A DNA stretch of 64,000 bases. Source: Plantactinospora sp. KBS50 (GTDB lineage: Bacteria > Actinomycetota > Actinomycetes > Mycobacteriales > Micromonosporaceae). The translations under genes were made by a program, and so were the position numbers. The stretch is from the NCBI RefSeq assembly GCF_002285795.1, contig NZ_CP022961.1, forward strand, positions 4,840,001-4,904,000, written 5' to 3'. A model generated the notes under the pieces. That model saw nothing but the letters and a program-made list of their open reading frames with translations, ran no database searches and was not told where the DNA came from. Of the stretch, positions 55,461-63,227 are shown one piece after another (the stretch's first letter is position 1; every line of letters begins with the position of its first letter).

Positions 55461-55549
55461 GGCGGCAGCCCGGCGGCGGGTCCGGAACGGCGGCAGCCCG
55501 GGACGGTGGCGGGTCCGGCACGGCGGCAGCCCGGCGGCGGGTCCGGACG
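55461..55549. repeat. GGCAGCCCGGCGGCGGGTCCGG repeats
   Basis: Three imperfect copies of about 34 bp between the convergent lipB and aspS genes. Confidence 0.75.
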
Positions 55550-55550
55550 C

Positions 55551-56837
55551 TCAGGGCGCGAGCCGGTGCAGGTCGCGCGGGAAGGCCGTCACCTCCCGCA
55601 CGTTCGCCGCGCCCACCAGCCGGGCGACGAACCGCTCCAGCCCGATCGCGAAGCCGCCGTGCGGCGGCATGCCGTGCGCGAACCCGGCGAGATAGCCCGC
55701 GTACGGCCCGGCCGGCTCGCCCCGGGCCGCCAGCGCCGCCAGGTAGTCGGCGTGCCGGTGCAGGCGCTGCCCGCCGGTCACCAGCTCCACGCCGCGAAAC
55801 AGCAGGTCGAAGCTGTTCGAGTACGCCGGGCGGGCCGGGTCCGGGTGGGTGTAGAACGGCCGTTTCGCCATCGGGTAGCCGGTGACGAAGACGAAGTCCG
55901 AGCCGTGTTCCCGGCGTGCCCACTCGCCCACCGCCCGCTCGTGCGCGGGCGCCAGGTCGGGTTCGTCCGCGGCCGCGCCGGCGATCCGCAGCGCCGTGCC
56001 GAAGGGCACCGCCGGGATCTCGGCCGGTACGTCCGGCGGCCCGACACCGAGCGCGGCGCAGGCCGGGCCGGCCCGCTGCGCCACCGCGACGAGCATGCCG
56101 GCGAGGGTGTCCCGCAGCACCGCCATCACGTCCCGGTGGTCGGTGATGAAGCCCAGCTCGGCGTCGAGCGAGGTGTACTGGGCCAGGTGCCGGGCCGTGT
56201 CGTGCGGTTCGGCCCGGAACACCGGGCCGACCTCGTGGACCCGCTCGAAGACCCCGACCATGAGCTGCTTGTACAGCTGCGGCGACTGGGCCAGGTACGC
56301 GGGCCGGCCGAACCAGTCCAGGGCGAAGACGTTCGCGCCGGACTCGGTGGCCGAGCCGACCACCTTCGGCGTACAGATCTCGGTGAACCCGGCCCGGTCG
56401 AGCGTGCCGCGGAAGCCGGCCGTGGCCGCCGCGGCGATCCGCAGCGCCGCGGACCGGCGCGGGTGGCGCAGCGCCAGCGCCGCGTTGTCCAACTGGACCG
56501 GCAGGCTGGCCGCCAGGTGTGGCCGGAACAGGTCGAACGGCGGCGGCACCGCGGGCTCGCCCAGCGGGCGTACCAGCGGGTCGACCAGCTCGACCCCGCC
56601 GGGCGCCGCCGGGTTCGCCACGGCCCGGCCGGTGACCTCGACGACGCTCTCCTCGGGCAGCGCGGCGAGCGCGGACCGGCCGGCCGGCTCGGTCAGCACC
56701 ACCTGCGCGGTGCCGCCGGCGTCCCGCAGGATCAGGAAGGCGACCGACTTGAGCAGCCGGCGGCGGTGTACCCAGCCGGCCAGCCGGACGGGTTCGCCGG
56801 CGTGCCGGGACAGGTCGGTGGAGAGGATGCGTTGCAT
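55551..56837 (-). CDS. aspS2: archaeal-type aspartyl-tRNA synthetase (likely non-discriminating)
   Basis: 428 residues, class II. An N-terminal OB fold (GWVHRRRLLKSVAFLILRDA) is followed by motif 2 (VFRAEPHDTARHLAQYTSLD) and motif 3 (GFAIGLERFVARLVG). It lacks the bacterial GAD insertion (normal AspRS is about 590 residues), which marks the archaeal/eukaryal type annotated as aspartate-tRNA(Asp/Asn) ligase. It charges tRNA with Asp, possibly also tRNA-Asn for amidation. GAGGAGGT precedes ATG 56837. The leader is a T-box. Confidence 0.9.
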   Translation of the reverse strand: MQRILSTDLSRHAGEPVRLAGWVHRRRLLKSVAFLILRDAGGTAQVVLTEPAGRSALAALPEESVVEVTGRAVANPAAPGGVELVDPLVRPLGEPAVPPPFDLFRPHLAASLPVQLDNAALALRHPRRSAALRIAAAATAGFRGTLDRAGFTEICTPKVVGSATESGANVFALDWFGRPAYLAQSPQLYKQLMVGVFERVHEVGPVFRAEPHDTARHLAQYTSLDAELGFITDHRDVMAVLRDTLAGMLVAVAQRAGPACAALGVGPPDVPAEIPAVPFGTALRIAGAAADEPDLAPAHERAVGEWARREHGSDFVFVTGYPMAKRPFYTHPDPARPAYSNSFDLLFRGVELVTGGQRLHRHADYLAALAARGEPAGPYAGYLAGFAHGMPPHGGFAIGLERFVARLVGAANVREVTAFPRDLHRLAP

Positions 56838-57210
56838 GGTGGCTACCTCCTCGTGGACTGCGCAACGCGATCCCTGGGAGGTGTGGGCGAGCGGGAACCT
56901 CGCGGTGCCACCACACCTTCACCGCCGGCGCTCCCGCCGCCGCGCCGCCCGGGCGGTGGCCCGGGTGCCGCGGCGACCGGCGTTGCCGGCGGCCTCATTC
57001 ACCCCGTGACGTGGGGGGACGGCGGGCTCTACTGGGCGCTCGGGCGGGCCGTCCCGGTCGTTTCCGCGACCCGGGCGGGTCCTGCCGCACACCGTTCTTC
57101 CCGCGGCTCGGGAGGGTCTTCGCGACCCGGCCGGAGACCACCTTCCAGCGACCGGTGGCTCTCTGTGCTCCGGGGTCGGGACGCTACTCGGTTCCGTCGA
57201 CGCCGTTGCG
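56838..57210 (-). promoter_or_regulatory. translational T-box leader, likely Asp specifier
   Basis: On the minus strand the order of T-box marks is AGTA (57188-57185), AGAGAG (57164-57159), GCTGGAA (57149-57143), the candidate specifier GAC (57118-57116) after GCGAA, and the T-box core TGGCACCGCG (56910-56901). GGTGTGG (56917-56911) can pair with CCACACC (56886-56880) to form the antisequestor. ACACCTCC next to it can pair with the GAGGAGGT ribosome site (56852-56845). No terminator T tract is seen, so control is probably of translation. UGGC fits a G discriminator base as in tRNA-Asp. Confidence 0.8.
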
Positions 57211-57214
57211 CCGT

Positions 57215-57245
57215 ACGGTAACGGAGCCGGCGGCCATCGGGGCAA
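57215..57245 (-). promoter_or_regulatory. candidate promoter of the T-box transcript
   Basis: Minus-strand TTGCCC (57245-57240) and TACCGT (57220-57215) are separated by 19 bp, which would start RNA just before the T-box stem I. Confidence 0.4.
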
Positions 57246-57332
57246 CGCAATTTCCACGGCCGGTGAGGGGTGTCACAGCATCGGAGCAGGTGAGCCCCGT
57301 CGCCTCCGCTGCGCCCCCGGCCACCCCGGGCG

Positions 57333-57338
57333 TAGTCT
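57333..57338 (+). promoter_or_regulatory. -10 hexamer TAGTCT, leaderless start of lipA
   Basis: TAGTCT lies 7 nt before the GTG at 57346. Confidence 0.55.
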
Positions 57339-57345
57339 CGGCGTT

Positions 57346-58284
57346 GTGACCATCGCTCCCGAAGGACGCCGCCTGCTGCGGATCGAGGCGCGGAACGCCG
57401 AGACCCCGATCGAGCGCAAGCCGCCGTGGATCAAGGTCAGGGCCAAGATGGGCCCGGAATACAGCCACCTGCGCGGGCTGGTGGCCCGGGAGGGGCTGCA
57501 CACGGTCTGTCAGGAGGCCGGCTGTCCCAACATCTACGAGTGTTGGGAGGACCGCGAGGCCACCTTCCTCATCGGCGGTGACCAGTGCACCCGCCGCTGC
57601 GACTTCTGCCAGATCGACACGGGCAAGCCGGCCGAGTTCGACGCCGACGAGCCGCGCCGGGTGGCCGAGTCGGTGGCCACCATGGGCCTGCGGTACGCCA
57701 CCGTCACCGGCGTGGCCCGCGACGATCTGCCCGACGGCGGCGCCTGGCTGTACGCCGAGACGGTCCGGCAGATCCACGCGCTCCAGCCGGGCTGCGGCGT
57801 CGAGCTGCTGATCCCCGACTTCAACGCCGTGCCCGAGCAGCTCGCCGAGGTGTTCGGCGCCCGGCCCGAGGTGCTGGCGCACAACGTGGAAACCGTGCCG
57901 CGGATCTTCAAGCGGATCCGGCCGGCCTTCCGCTACGAGCGGTCGCTGGACGTGATCCGGCAGGCCCGCGCCGCCGGCCTGGTCACCAAGTCCAACCTCA
58001 TCCTCGGGATGGGCGAGGAGCGGGCCGAGATCTCCCAGGCGCTGCGCGACCTGCACGAGGCCGGCTGCGAGCTGATCACCATCACGCAGTACCTCCGCCC
58101 GACCCCGCGGCACCACCCGGTGCAGCGCTGGGTCAAGCCGGAGGAGTTCGTCGAGCTGAACGCCGAGGCCGAGGAGATCGGCTTCGCGGGCGTGATGAGC
58201 GGGCCGTTGGTGCGCTCCTCCTACCGGGCAGGCCGGCTCTACCGGCAGGCCGTCGAGGCCCGCGGCGCCGTCCCCGCGATCTGA
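57346..58284 (+). CDS. lipA: lipoyl synthase
   Basis: 312 residues, radical SAM. It inserts two sulfurs into octanoyl groups. The radical SAM cluster motif CTRRCDFCQ (CxxxCxxC) follows the auxiliary cluster Cys set ([13 protein letters not shown]). [15 protein letters not shown] and LVRSSYRAG near the C-terminus match the family. GTG 57346 is the start placed by the -10 hexamer. It completes the lipoyl pathway with LipB. Confidence 0.96.
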   Translation: MTIAPEGRRLLRIEARNAETPIERKPPWIKVRAKMGPEYSHLRGLVAREGLHTVCQEAGCPNIYECWEDREATFLIGGDQCTRRCDFCQIDTGKPAEFDADEPRRVAESVATMGLRYATVTGVARDDLPDGGAWLYAETVRQIHALQPGCGVELLIPDFNAVPEQLAEVFGARPEVLAHNVETVPRIFKRIRPAFRYERSLDVIRQARAAGLVTKSNLILGMGEERAEISQALRDLHEAGCELITITQYLRPTPRHHPVQRWVKPEEFVELNAEAEEIGFAGVMSGPLVRSSYRAGRLYRQAVEARGAVPAI

Positions 58285-58301
58285 GTCCTGAAACCGCCGG
58301 G

Positions 58302-58326
58302 TCCCGGGCGCCGTCCGCGCCCGGGA
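58302..58326. terminator. 10-bp GC hairpin between convergent genes
   Basis: TCCCGGGCGC / GCGCCCGGGA with a 5-nt loop, between lipA (plus) and the LuxR-type gene (minus). Confidence 0.6.
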
Positions 58327-58371
58327 TCGGCCGCGGTTCGCGCGGTTCGCGCCCGGGAGCCGCGCCGGTCA

Positions 58372-61300
58372 TCAGCTCCCGTCCACCGGGTTGAGCAGCC
58401 CCAGGCGGTGCGCCACGGCCGCCGCCTCGACCCGATTCGCCACATCCAGCTTCGCGATGATCCGGGAGACGTGCACGCTTGCCGTCTTCGGCGAGATGTA
58501 GAGCTGGCGGGCGATCTGGCTGTTGCTCAGCCCCTCGGTCACCAGCCGGAGCACCTCCCGTTCCCGCGCGGTCAGCGGGGCCGCACCGCCGCCCGGCTCC
58601 GCCGCGAGCGCGGGCGCCGCGCCGCGTACCCCGACCCGGCGGGCCAGCGTGCCGATCCGGTCGGTCAGCGGCGCCGCCCGCAGCCGGGCGGCGATCGTGG
58701 CGGCCTCGCTGAGCGCCGCCGCCGCCAGCTCCCGGTCACCGGCCCCGGCCGCCGCCTCGGCCTGCCGGAGCAGGACGGTGGCCAGCGGGTACGGCTGCCC
58801 GTCCCGGCGCCAGGCCGCGACCGCCGCCCGCCAGCGCTCGGCCGCGGATCCGGCCGGGACAACCGGCGCCGGCCCGGCCGCGACATCCGGGTCCGGCCCG
58901 ACCGCGACATCGGCCGCCGGCCCGGCCGCGACATCCGGGTCCGGCCCGGCCGCGGCATTCGGGTCCGGCCCGACCGCGACGTCGGCAAGCAGCGCCGACA
59001 GCTCGGCCGCGTACGCCGCCTCGGCCGGGAAGTCGCGGCGCAGGCCGGACGCCGCCTGCCCGGCCCGGGCGGCCAGCTCCGGCAGGTCGGCGAGCACGGC
59101 CACCCGGGCCACGGCGACCAGCACCGGCCAGGAGTACCGGGCCACGGCCGGCACGGCGGGATCGGCGAGCGCCGCCTCGGCGGCCTCGACCGCGGCGACC
59201 CGGTCGTCCCGGGCCAGCGCCGTGGCCATCCGCAGCTCGCACAGCGGCAGCCGCTGCTGCGGATGCAGGAACGGTCGACCCAGGAAGCCGAGCGCGCGGC
59301 GGGCCAGTTCGGCCCCGCCGTCCTCGCCGCGGGCCAGCCGCAGCCGGGCGCGCAGCTCCAGCCAGTGCAGGCCGAGGGTGCCGATCGGGTCGAGCCGGGC
59401 CGCCTCGGTGCAGGTGGCCTCCGCCTCGTCCCAGTCGCCGAGCGCCAGCAGCGCCTCCGCGCGGTTGCTCAGCAGGAAGGCACCGGTCGAGCGGCTGATC
59501 CCGTACCGGCGGGCCACCGTGCAGCCCTCGGCCGCGGACTCGGCCGACTCGGCGTACCGGCCCTGCTCGAACAGCGCGTCCGAGAGGTTGACCAGCACGT
59601 TCACCAGCGCCGACGGATCGTCGGTGGACCGGGCCAGTTCCTCGGCCCGGCGCAGCAGGTCCAGCCGGGCGCCGGACTCGGAGTCGGCGTCCGTGCTCCA
59701 GCACCGGCAGCTCGCCAGGTACGCGGCGGTGAGCGTGGCCGGGTCGCCCAGCCGCTCGGCCTCGGCCAACGCCTCGGCCGCGACCCGGCCGCCCTCGTTC
59801 GGATCGGACGCGGCCAGGTACGCGCCGATCTCGGCCAGCAGCCGGATCCGCCGGGCATCCGGCGCCGGCGACCCGCCGTCGGGCGGCGGCGCCGAGGCCA
59901 GCCGGTACGCCTCGCGCAGTTCGTCCGCCCCGGTGCCCTTGCCGAGCACCGCGATCATCCGGCCGCGCCCGGCGAGCAGCCGGGCCGCCCGGACCGGTTC
60001 GGCCGCCGGATCCACCTCGGCCAGCGCGGCCCGGCTCAGGGTCAGCGCCCGGACGTAGTCGCCGGCCGCCGAGGTGGCCCGCAGGGTCGCCTCCAGCAGC
60101 GCCAGGTGATCCATGCCGGCCCGCTCGCCCGCGTCGGGCACCTGCTCCCAGAGCCGGAGCACCCGCTCCAGCAGCCCGCTCTGCTCGGCGTACGCGCAGC
60201 GGGTCCGCGCGTCCGCGGCGGCGGCCAGCGCGCTGACCAGCGCGCGGGGGTGGTCCTGGGCCGCGTGCCAGTGGTGGGCCACCTCGGCGGGTGCCCGTCC
60301 CGCGGCCACGAGCTGCGGCGCCGCCTCGATCGCCGCCGCGTACCGGGCGTGCAGCCGGGCGTGTTCGCCGGGCAGCAGCTCGTCGTGCACCGCCTCCCGC
60401 ACCAGGGCGTGCCGGAAGGCGTACCCGCCGTCGGGGTCGGCGACCAGGAGTTGGGCGGCGACCGCCGGGCGCAGCGCGTCCTCCAGTTCGTCCTCGGGCA
60501 GGCGGGCCACCGCGGCGAGCAGGTCGTGGCTGAACCGGCTGCCGCCGGCGGCGGCCTCCCGGAGCACCCGCTGCGCCGGCTCGGGCAGCCGCTCGACCCG
60601 GGTCAGCAGCAGGTCCCGCAGGGTTTCCGGCAGGCTCGTACAGCCGGCCGGGTCGCCGGCCGCGGCCAGTTCCTCGATGAAGAACGGGTTGCCCTCCGCG
60701 CGCTCGTGCACGGCGTCCACCGCGGTCCCCGGCGGCTCGGCGCCGAGCAGGTCGGTGAGGATGGCGGCGGTGCCCTCGCGGTCCAGCCGGCTCAGCTCCA
60801 GCCGCTCGACGCCGCGTACCCGGTCCAGTTCGGCCAGGAACGGCCGCAGCGGGTGGCCCCGGTGCAGTTCGTCGGTGCGGTAGGTGCAGACCACCAGCAC
60901 CGGTCCGGGCCGGATGGCCCGGACCAGGTAGCCGATCAGGTCCCGGGTGGAGCGGTCCGCCCAGTGCAGGTCCTCGATCAGCAGGACCAGTGGCCGGGTC
61001 TCGGCGAGCCGGGCGAACAGCTCGGTCACGGCCTCGAACAGGTAGCCGCGGTGACCGGGCGCCCCCTCACGCCCGGTCACCGCGGCCGGTTCGCGGAGCA
61101 GCTCCGGCAGCAGCCGGGCGAACTCGGCCTCCCGGCCGTCCAGCACGGCCGGCCCGTGCCGGCGCAGCGCCTCCCGCACCGCCGCCGCGAAGGGAGCGAA
61201 CGGCAGTCCTTCCTCGCCGAGTTCGAGGCACTGACCGACGAGCACCTGCGCCCCGTCGGCCGCCGCGACCCGGCCGAACTCGTCGGCGAGGCGGCTCTTG

Positions 61301-61479
61301 CCCACCCCCGCCTCGCCGCCGAGCAGCACCACGCCGGGCAGTCCGGCGCGGGTACGCCGCTGCGCCGCGCGCAGGGCGTCGAGGTCCGCGTCCCGGCCCA
61401 CGAAGGTTCGGCTGCTCACCCGGCTTGTCACGGCATCGAGAATGCCACGCCGGGCGGCCAGGCCGCCCGGGGCGGTCAT
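58372..61479 (-). CDS. LuxR-family ATP-binding regulator (LAL type)
   Basis: 1035 residues. An AAA/STAND ATPase begins at FVGRDADLDALRAAQ with Walker A GGEAGVGKSRLADEF and Walker B LVLLIEDLHWADRSTRD. A long helical TPR-like region follows. The LuxR HTH is at the C-terminus: LTAREREVLRLVTEGLSNSQIARQLYISPKTASVHVSRI. Near residue 845 are GPDPDVAA octapeptides from 24-bp repeats. It activates transcription in response to an unknown ligand. The ATG at 61479 overlaps the TGA of the small upstream gene (ATGA); a GTG at 61431 is the alternative. Confidence 0.9.
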   Translation of the reverse strand: MTAPGGLAARRGILDAVTSRVSSRTFVGRDADLDALRAAQRRTRAGLPGVVLLGGEAGVGKSRLADEFGRVAAADGAQVLVGQCLELGEEGLPFAPFAAAVREALRRHGPAVLDGREAEFARLLPELLREPAAVTGREGAPGHRGYLFEAVTELFARLAETRPLVLLIEDLHWADRSTRDLIGYLVRAIRPGPVLVVCTYRTDELHRGHPLRPFLAELDRVRGVERLELSRLDREGTAAILTDLLGAEPPGTAVDAVHERAEGNPFFIEELAAAGDPAGCTSLPETLRDLLLTRVERLPEPAQRVLREAAAGGSRFSHDLLAAVARLPEDELEDALRPAVAAQLLVADPDGGYAFRHALVREAVHDELLPGEHARLHARYAAAIEAAPQLVAAGRAPAEVAHHWHAAQDHPRALVSALAAAADARTRCAYAEQSGLLERVLRLWEQVPDAGERAGMDHLALLEATLRATSAAGDYVRALTLSRAALAEVDPAAEPVRAARLLAGRGRMIAVLGKGTGADELREAYRLASAPPPDGGSPAPDARRIRLLAEIGAYLAASDPNEGGRVAAEALAEAERLGDPATLTAAYLASCRCWSTDADSESGARLDLLRRAEELARSTDDPSALVNVLVNLSDALFEQGRYAESAESAAEGCTVARRYGISRSTGAFLLSNRAEALLALGDWDEAEATCTEAARLDPIGTLGLHWLELRARLRLARGEDGGAELARRALGFLGRPFLHPQQRLPLCELRMATALARDDRVAAVEAAEAALADPAVPAVARYSWPVLVAVARVAVLADLPELAARAGQAASGLRRDFPAEAAYAAELSALLADVAVGPDPNAAAGPDPDVAAGPAADVAVGPDPDVAAGPAPVVPAGSAAERWRAAVAAWRRDGQPYPLATVLLRQAEAAAGAGDRELAAAALSEAATIAARLRAAPLTDRIGTLARRVGVRGAAPALAAEPGGGAAPLTAREREVLRLVTEGLSNSQIARQLYISPKTASVHVSRIIAKLDVANRVEAAAVAHRLGLLNPVDGS
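58871..58985 (-). repeat. 24-bp tandem repeats, 4.8 copies, coding
   Basis: Units start at 58871, 58895, 58919, 58943 and 58967 (partial). They encode GPDPDVAA-type octapeptides in the linker of the LuxR-type regulator. Confidence 0.9.
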
Positions 61480-61646
61480 CCGGCCTGGCGGTTGCGCCCA
61501 CCCCCGCGCAGCCAGGATCGGCGGGTGCCGTGCCGCGTACGCGCGGCCGACCTCGCGAGTCGGCTCGCGTCCGCGTGCCGGCGTAGCTCCCACAGCCGGT
61601 TTGTGTGCATCTCCAGCAGGATTTCCTCGTTTGACAGGCCGAACAT
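61476..61646 (-). CDS. small basic helical protein coupled to the LuxR-type gene
   Basis: 56 residues: MFGLSNEEILLEMHTNRLWE, LRRHADASRLARSAART, then Arg/Gly-rich RHGTRRSWLRGGGRNRQAG. The first helix is amphipathic and the rest basic. I recognise the general type (short actinobacterial proteins with ERxxELRRxA helices), no function known. CGGGAGA precedes ATG 61646. TGA overlaps the next ATG. Confidence 0.6.
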   Translation of the reverse strand: MFGLSNEEILLEMHTNRLWELRRHADASRLARSAARTRHGTRRSWLRGGGRNRQAG

Positions 61647-61859
61647 GATGATCTCCCGGTGCTCGTCGGTGGCTTTCTCGTCGTTTCCTTCGACCACACC
61701 GACTCTGCTCGCGCAGGCACCCGCGGCACATGGGTAGCGAGCCTCATCCGCACCGCCCCGGGGTGCCTTACCCGGGCCGATCCGGGGGCCGCGCAGGGCT
61801 GAGGTACTTACCCCGGCGGCGAGGGCCGGCCGCGGATCAGCCGGATCGGAGCCGACCAC

Positions 61860-61865
61860 TAGACT
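61860..61865 (+). promoter_or_regulatory. -10 hexamer TAGACT, leaderless start
   Basis: TAGACT lies 7 nt before the ATG at 61873. Confidence 0.5.
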
Positions 61866-61872
61866 CCGTGCC

Positions 61873-62562
61873 ATGGCAACTCCCCAGGAGAAGGTCTCGT
61901 TCGGCCAGCGGCTGAAGCAGATCGGGATGGTGTTCTCGTTCACCGCCAAACAGGACAGGCTGTTCATCCCGCTTGTCGTCGTGGCGGTGCTCGTCCCGCT
62001 CGCCCTCACCGTGGTCGTGGCCATCGTCTGGGGCTGGATGTGGGTGCCGGTCGGCGTCCTGCTCGCGCTGCTGGCCGTGCTGATCGTGCTCAACCTGCGG
62101 TCCAACCGGGCGATGATGAGCGCCGCCGAGGGCCAGCGGGGGGCCGCCGCGCAGATCGTGGAGAACATGCGGGGCGACTGGCGGGTCACCCCGGCGGTCA
62201 GCGCCACCACCCAGATGGACATGGTGCACCTGGTGATCGGCAAGCCCGGGGTGGTGCTGCTGGCCGAGGGTAACCCGCAGCGCGTACGGGGGCTGCTGGG
62301 TCAGGAGAAGCGCCGGCTGTCCAAGGTGATCGGCAGCGCGCCGCTGTACGACTACCTCATCGGTTCGGGCGAGAACGAGTTGCCGATCCGCAAGCTGCGC
62401 ACCACGCTCATGCGGCTGCCGCGCAACCTGAGCGGCAAGGACGTGAACGCGCTCGACAAGCGGCTCAAGGCGCTGTCGGCCCGGCCGCAGATGCCCAAGG
62501 GCGCGATCCCGAAGAACATGCGGCCGCCGCGCGGCGCCTTCCGGCAGACCCGCGGGCGCTGA
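61873..62562 (+). CDS. DUF4191 membrane protein
   Basis: 229 residues. Two adjacent helices (FIPLVVVAVLVPLALTVVVAIVW; WVPVGVLLALLAVLIVLNL) form a hairpin near residues 35-85. The soluble part has KPGVVLLAEGNPQRVRGLLGQEKRR and a basic tail. It is the DUF4191 pattern; M. tuberculosis Rv2219 lies between lipA and the glnA1 region as here. Function unknown. Confidence 0.92.
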   Translation: MATPQEKVSFGQRLKQIGMVFSFTAKQDRLFIPLVVVAVLVPLALTVVVAIVWGWMWVPVGVLLALLAVLIVLNLRSNRAMMSAAEGQRGAAAQIVENMRGDWRVTPAVSATTQMDMVHLVIGKPGVVLLAEGNPQRVRGLLGQEKRRLSKVIGSAPLYDYLIGSGENELPIRKLRTTLMRLPRNLSGKDVNALDKRLKALSARPQMPKGAIPKNMRPPRGAFRQTRGR

Positions 62563-62596
62563 CCCGCGGGAGCCGACCCCAGGGGTACGCGGTGGA

Positions 62597-63040
62597 TCAG
62601 CCGGCGGAACGCGGGGTGACCGGGATGACTATCGAACCGGACCACCGGTCGTGCAGCCCGCGGCGCTGGTCGTCCATGATCAGCGCCGGCACCAGCAGCG
62701 CGAGCAGCAGGCCGCGCAGCAGCGCCCGGGGTATCCCGATCCGGCCGCCGTCCCGGTGCGAGACGCAGGCGATCCGGGTGAGGAACATTCCCGGGGTCTG
62801 CGCGAACAGCCCGAGGAAGAAGCCGTACTCCAGGATGAGGACCAGCACCGGCGGCCAGCCGGCCCGGACGGGATCGGCGATCATGCTCCCGACCAGCAGG
62901 CAGAGCACCCAGTCGATGATGAGGGCGCCGAACCGCCGGCCCAGGCTGGCCGGCTCGATTCCGGGCGCCGGGTCGGCCCGGTCCGTACCCGCCGGGTCCG
63001 TACCGTGCGTGACCGGTTCGCCGTCCTGCTGTCTCGTCAC
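62597..63040 (-). CDS. RDD-family membrane protein
   Basis: 147 residues. SLGRRFGALIIDWVLCLLVGS carries the R-D signature of RDD domains, and helices are seen at ADPVRAGWPPVLVLILEYGFFLGLF and RALLRGLLLALLVPALIM; LHDRWSGSIVI is the second signature. Role unknown, perhaps transport. GTG 63040 is chosen because TACCCT lies 8 nt upstream on the minus strand; a longer N-terminus is low-complexity. Equivalent to Rv2219A in position. Confidence 0.88.
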   Translation of the reverse strand: MTRQQDGEPVTHGTDPAGTDRADPAPGIEPASLGRRFGALIIDWVLCLLVGSMIADPVRAGWPPVLVLILEYGFFLGLFAQTPGMFLTRIACVSHRDGGRIGIPRALLRGLLLALLVPALIMDDQRRGLHDRWSGSIVIPVTPRSAG

Positions 63041-63048
63041 GGCAAGCC

Positions 63049-63054
63049 AGGGTA
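63049..63054 (-). promoter_or_regulatory. -10 hexamer TACCCT, leaderless start of RDD gene
   Basis: Read on the minus strand, TACCCT ends 8 nt before the GTG at 63040. Confidence 0.45.
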
Positions 63055-63120
63055 GCCGAACCGCGCAAAGTCCCGCATCTACCCCATAGCCGCAGGCCGG
63101 AGGTATTGTCGATCGTGGGC

Positions 63121-63158
63121 GTAACACGACGGAAACATACGTGATACGCCCGGGCAAC
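63121..63158 (+). promoter_or_regulatory. GlnR-type box upstream of glnA
   Basis: GTAAC-N6-GAAAC-N6-GATAC-N6-GCAAC follows the known GlnR box spacing (GTnAC and GAAAC half-sites repeated with 6-nt spacers); the first pair matches exactly, the second pair has one or two changes. It lies about 70-107 nt before the glnA start. Confidence 0.75.
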
Positions 63159-63193
63159 CGCCCGGCCATAGCGTCGCCAGCGACGCCGGAACG

Positions 63194-63199
63194 CTATAA
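63194..63199 (+). promoter_or_regulatory. candidate -10 TATAAC of glnA
   Basis: TATAAC lies downstream of the GlnR box and would give a 5' UTR of about 22 nt containing the AGGAGG site. Confidence 0.4.
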
Positions 63200-63227
63200 C
63201 GCTCTGTGGACGCGCCAGGAGGAACGT

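Noticed and set aside
58408-61737. A 1109-codon open frame on the plus strand
   Set aside because: It is the mirror frame of the LuxR-type regulator. Composition is Arg/Gly/Gln-rich with no domain, while the minus strand has complete Walker and HTH motifs.
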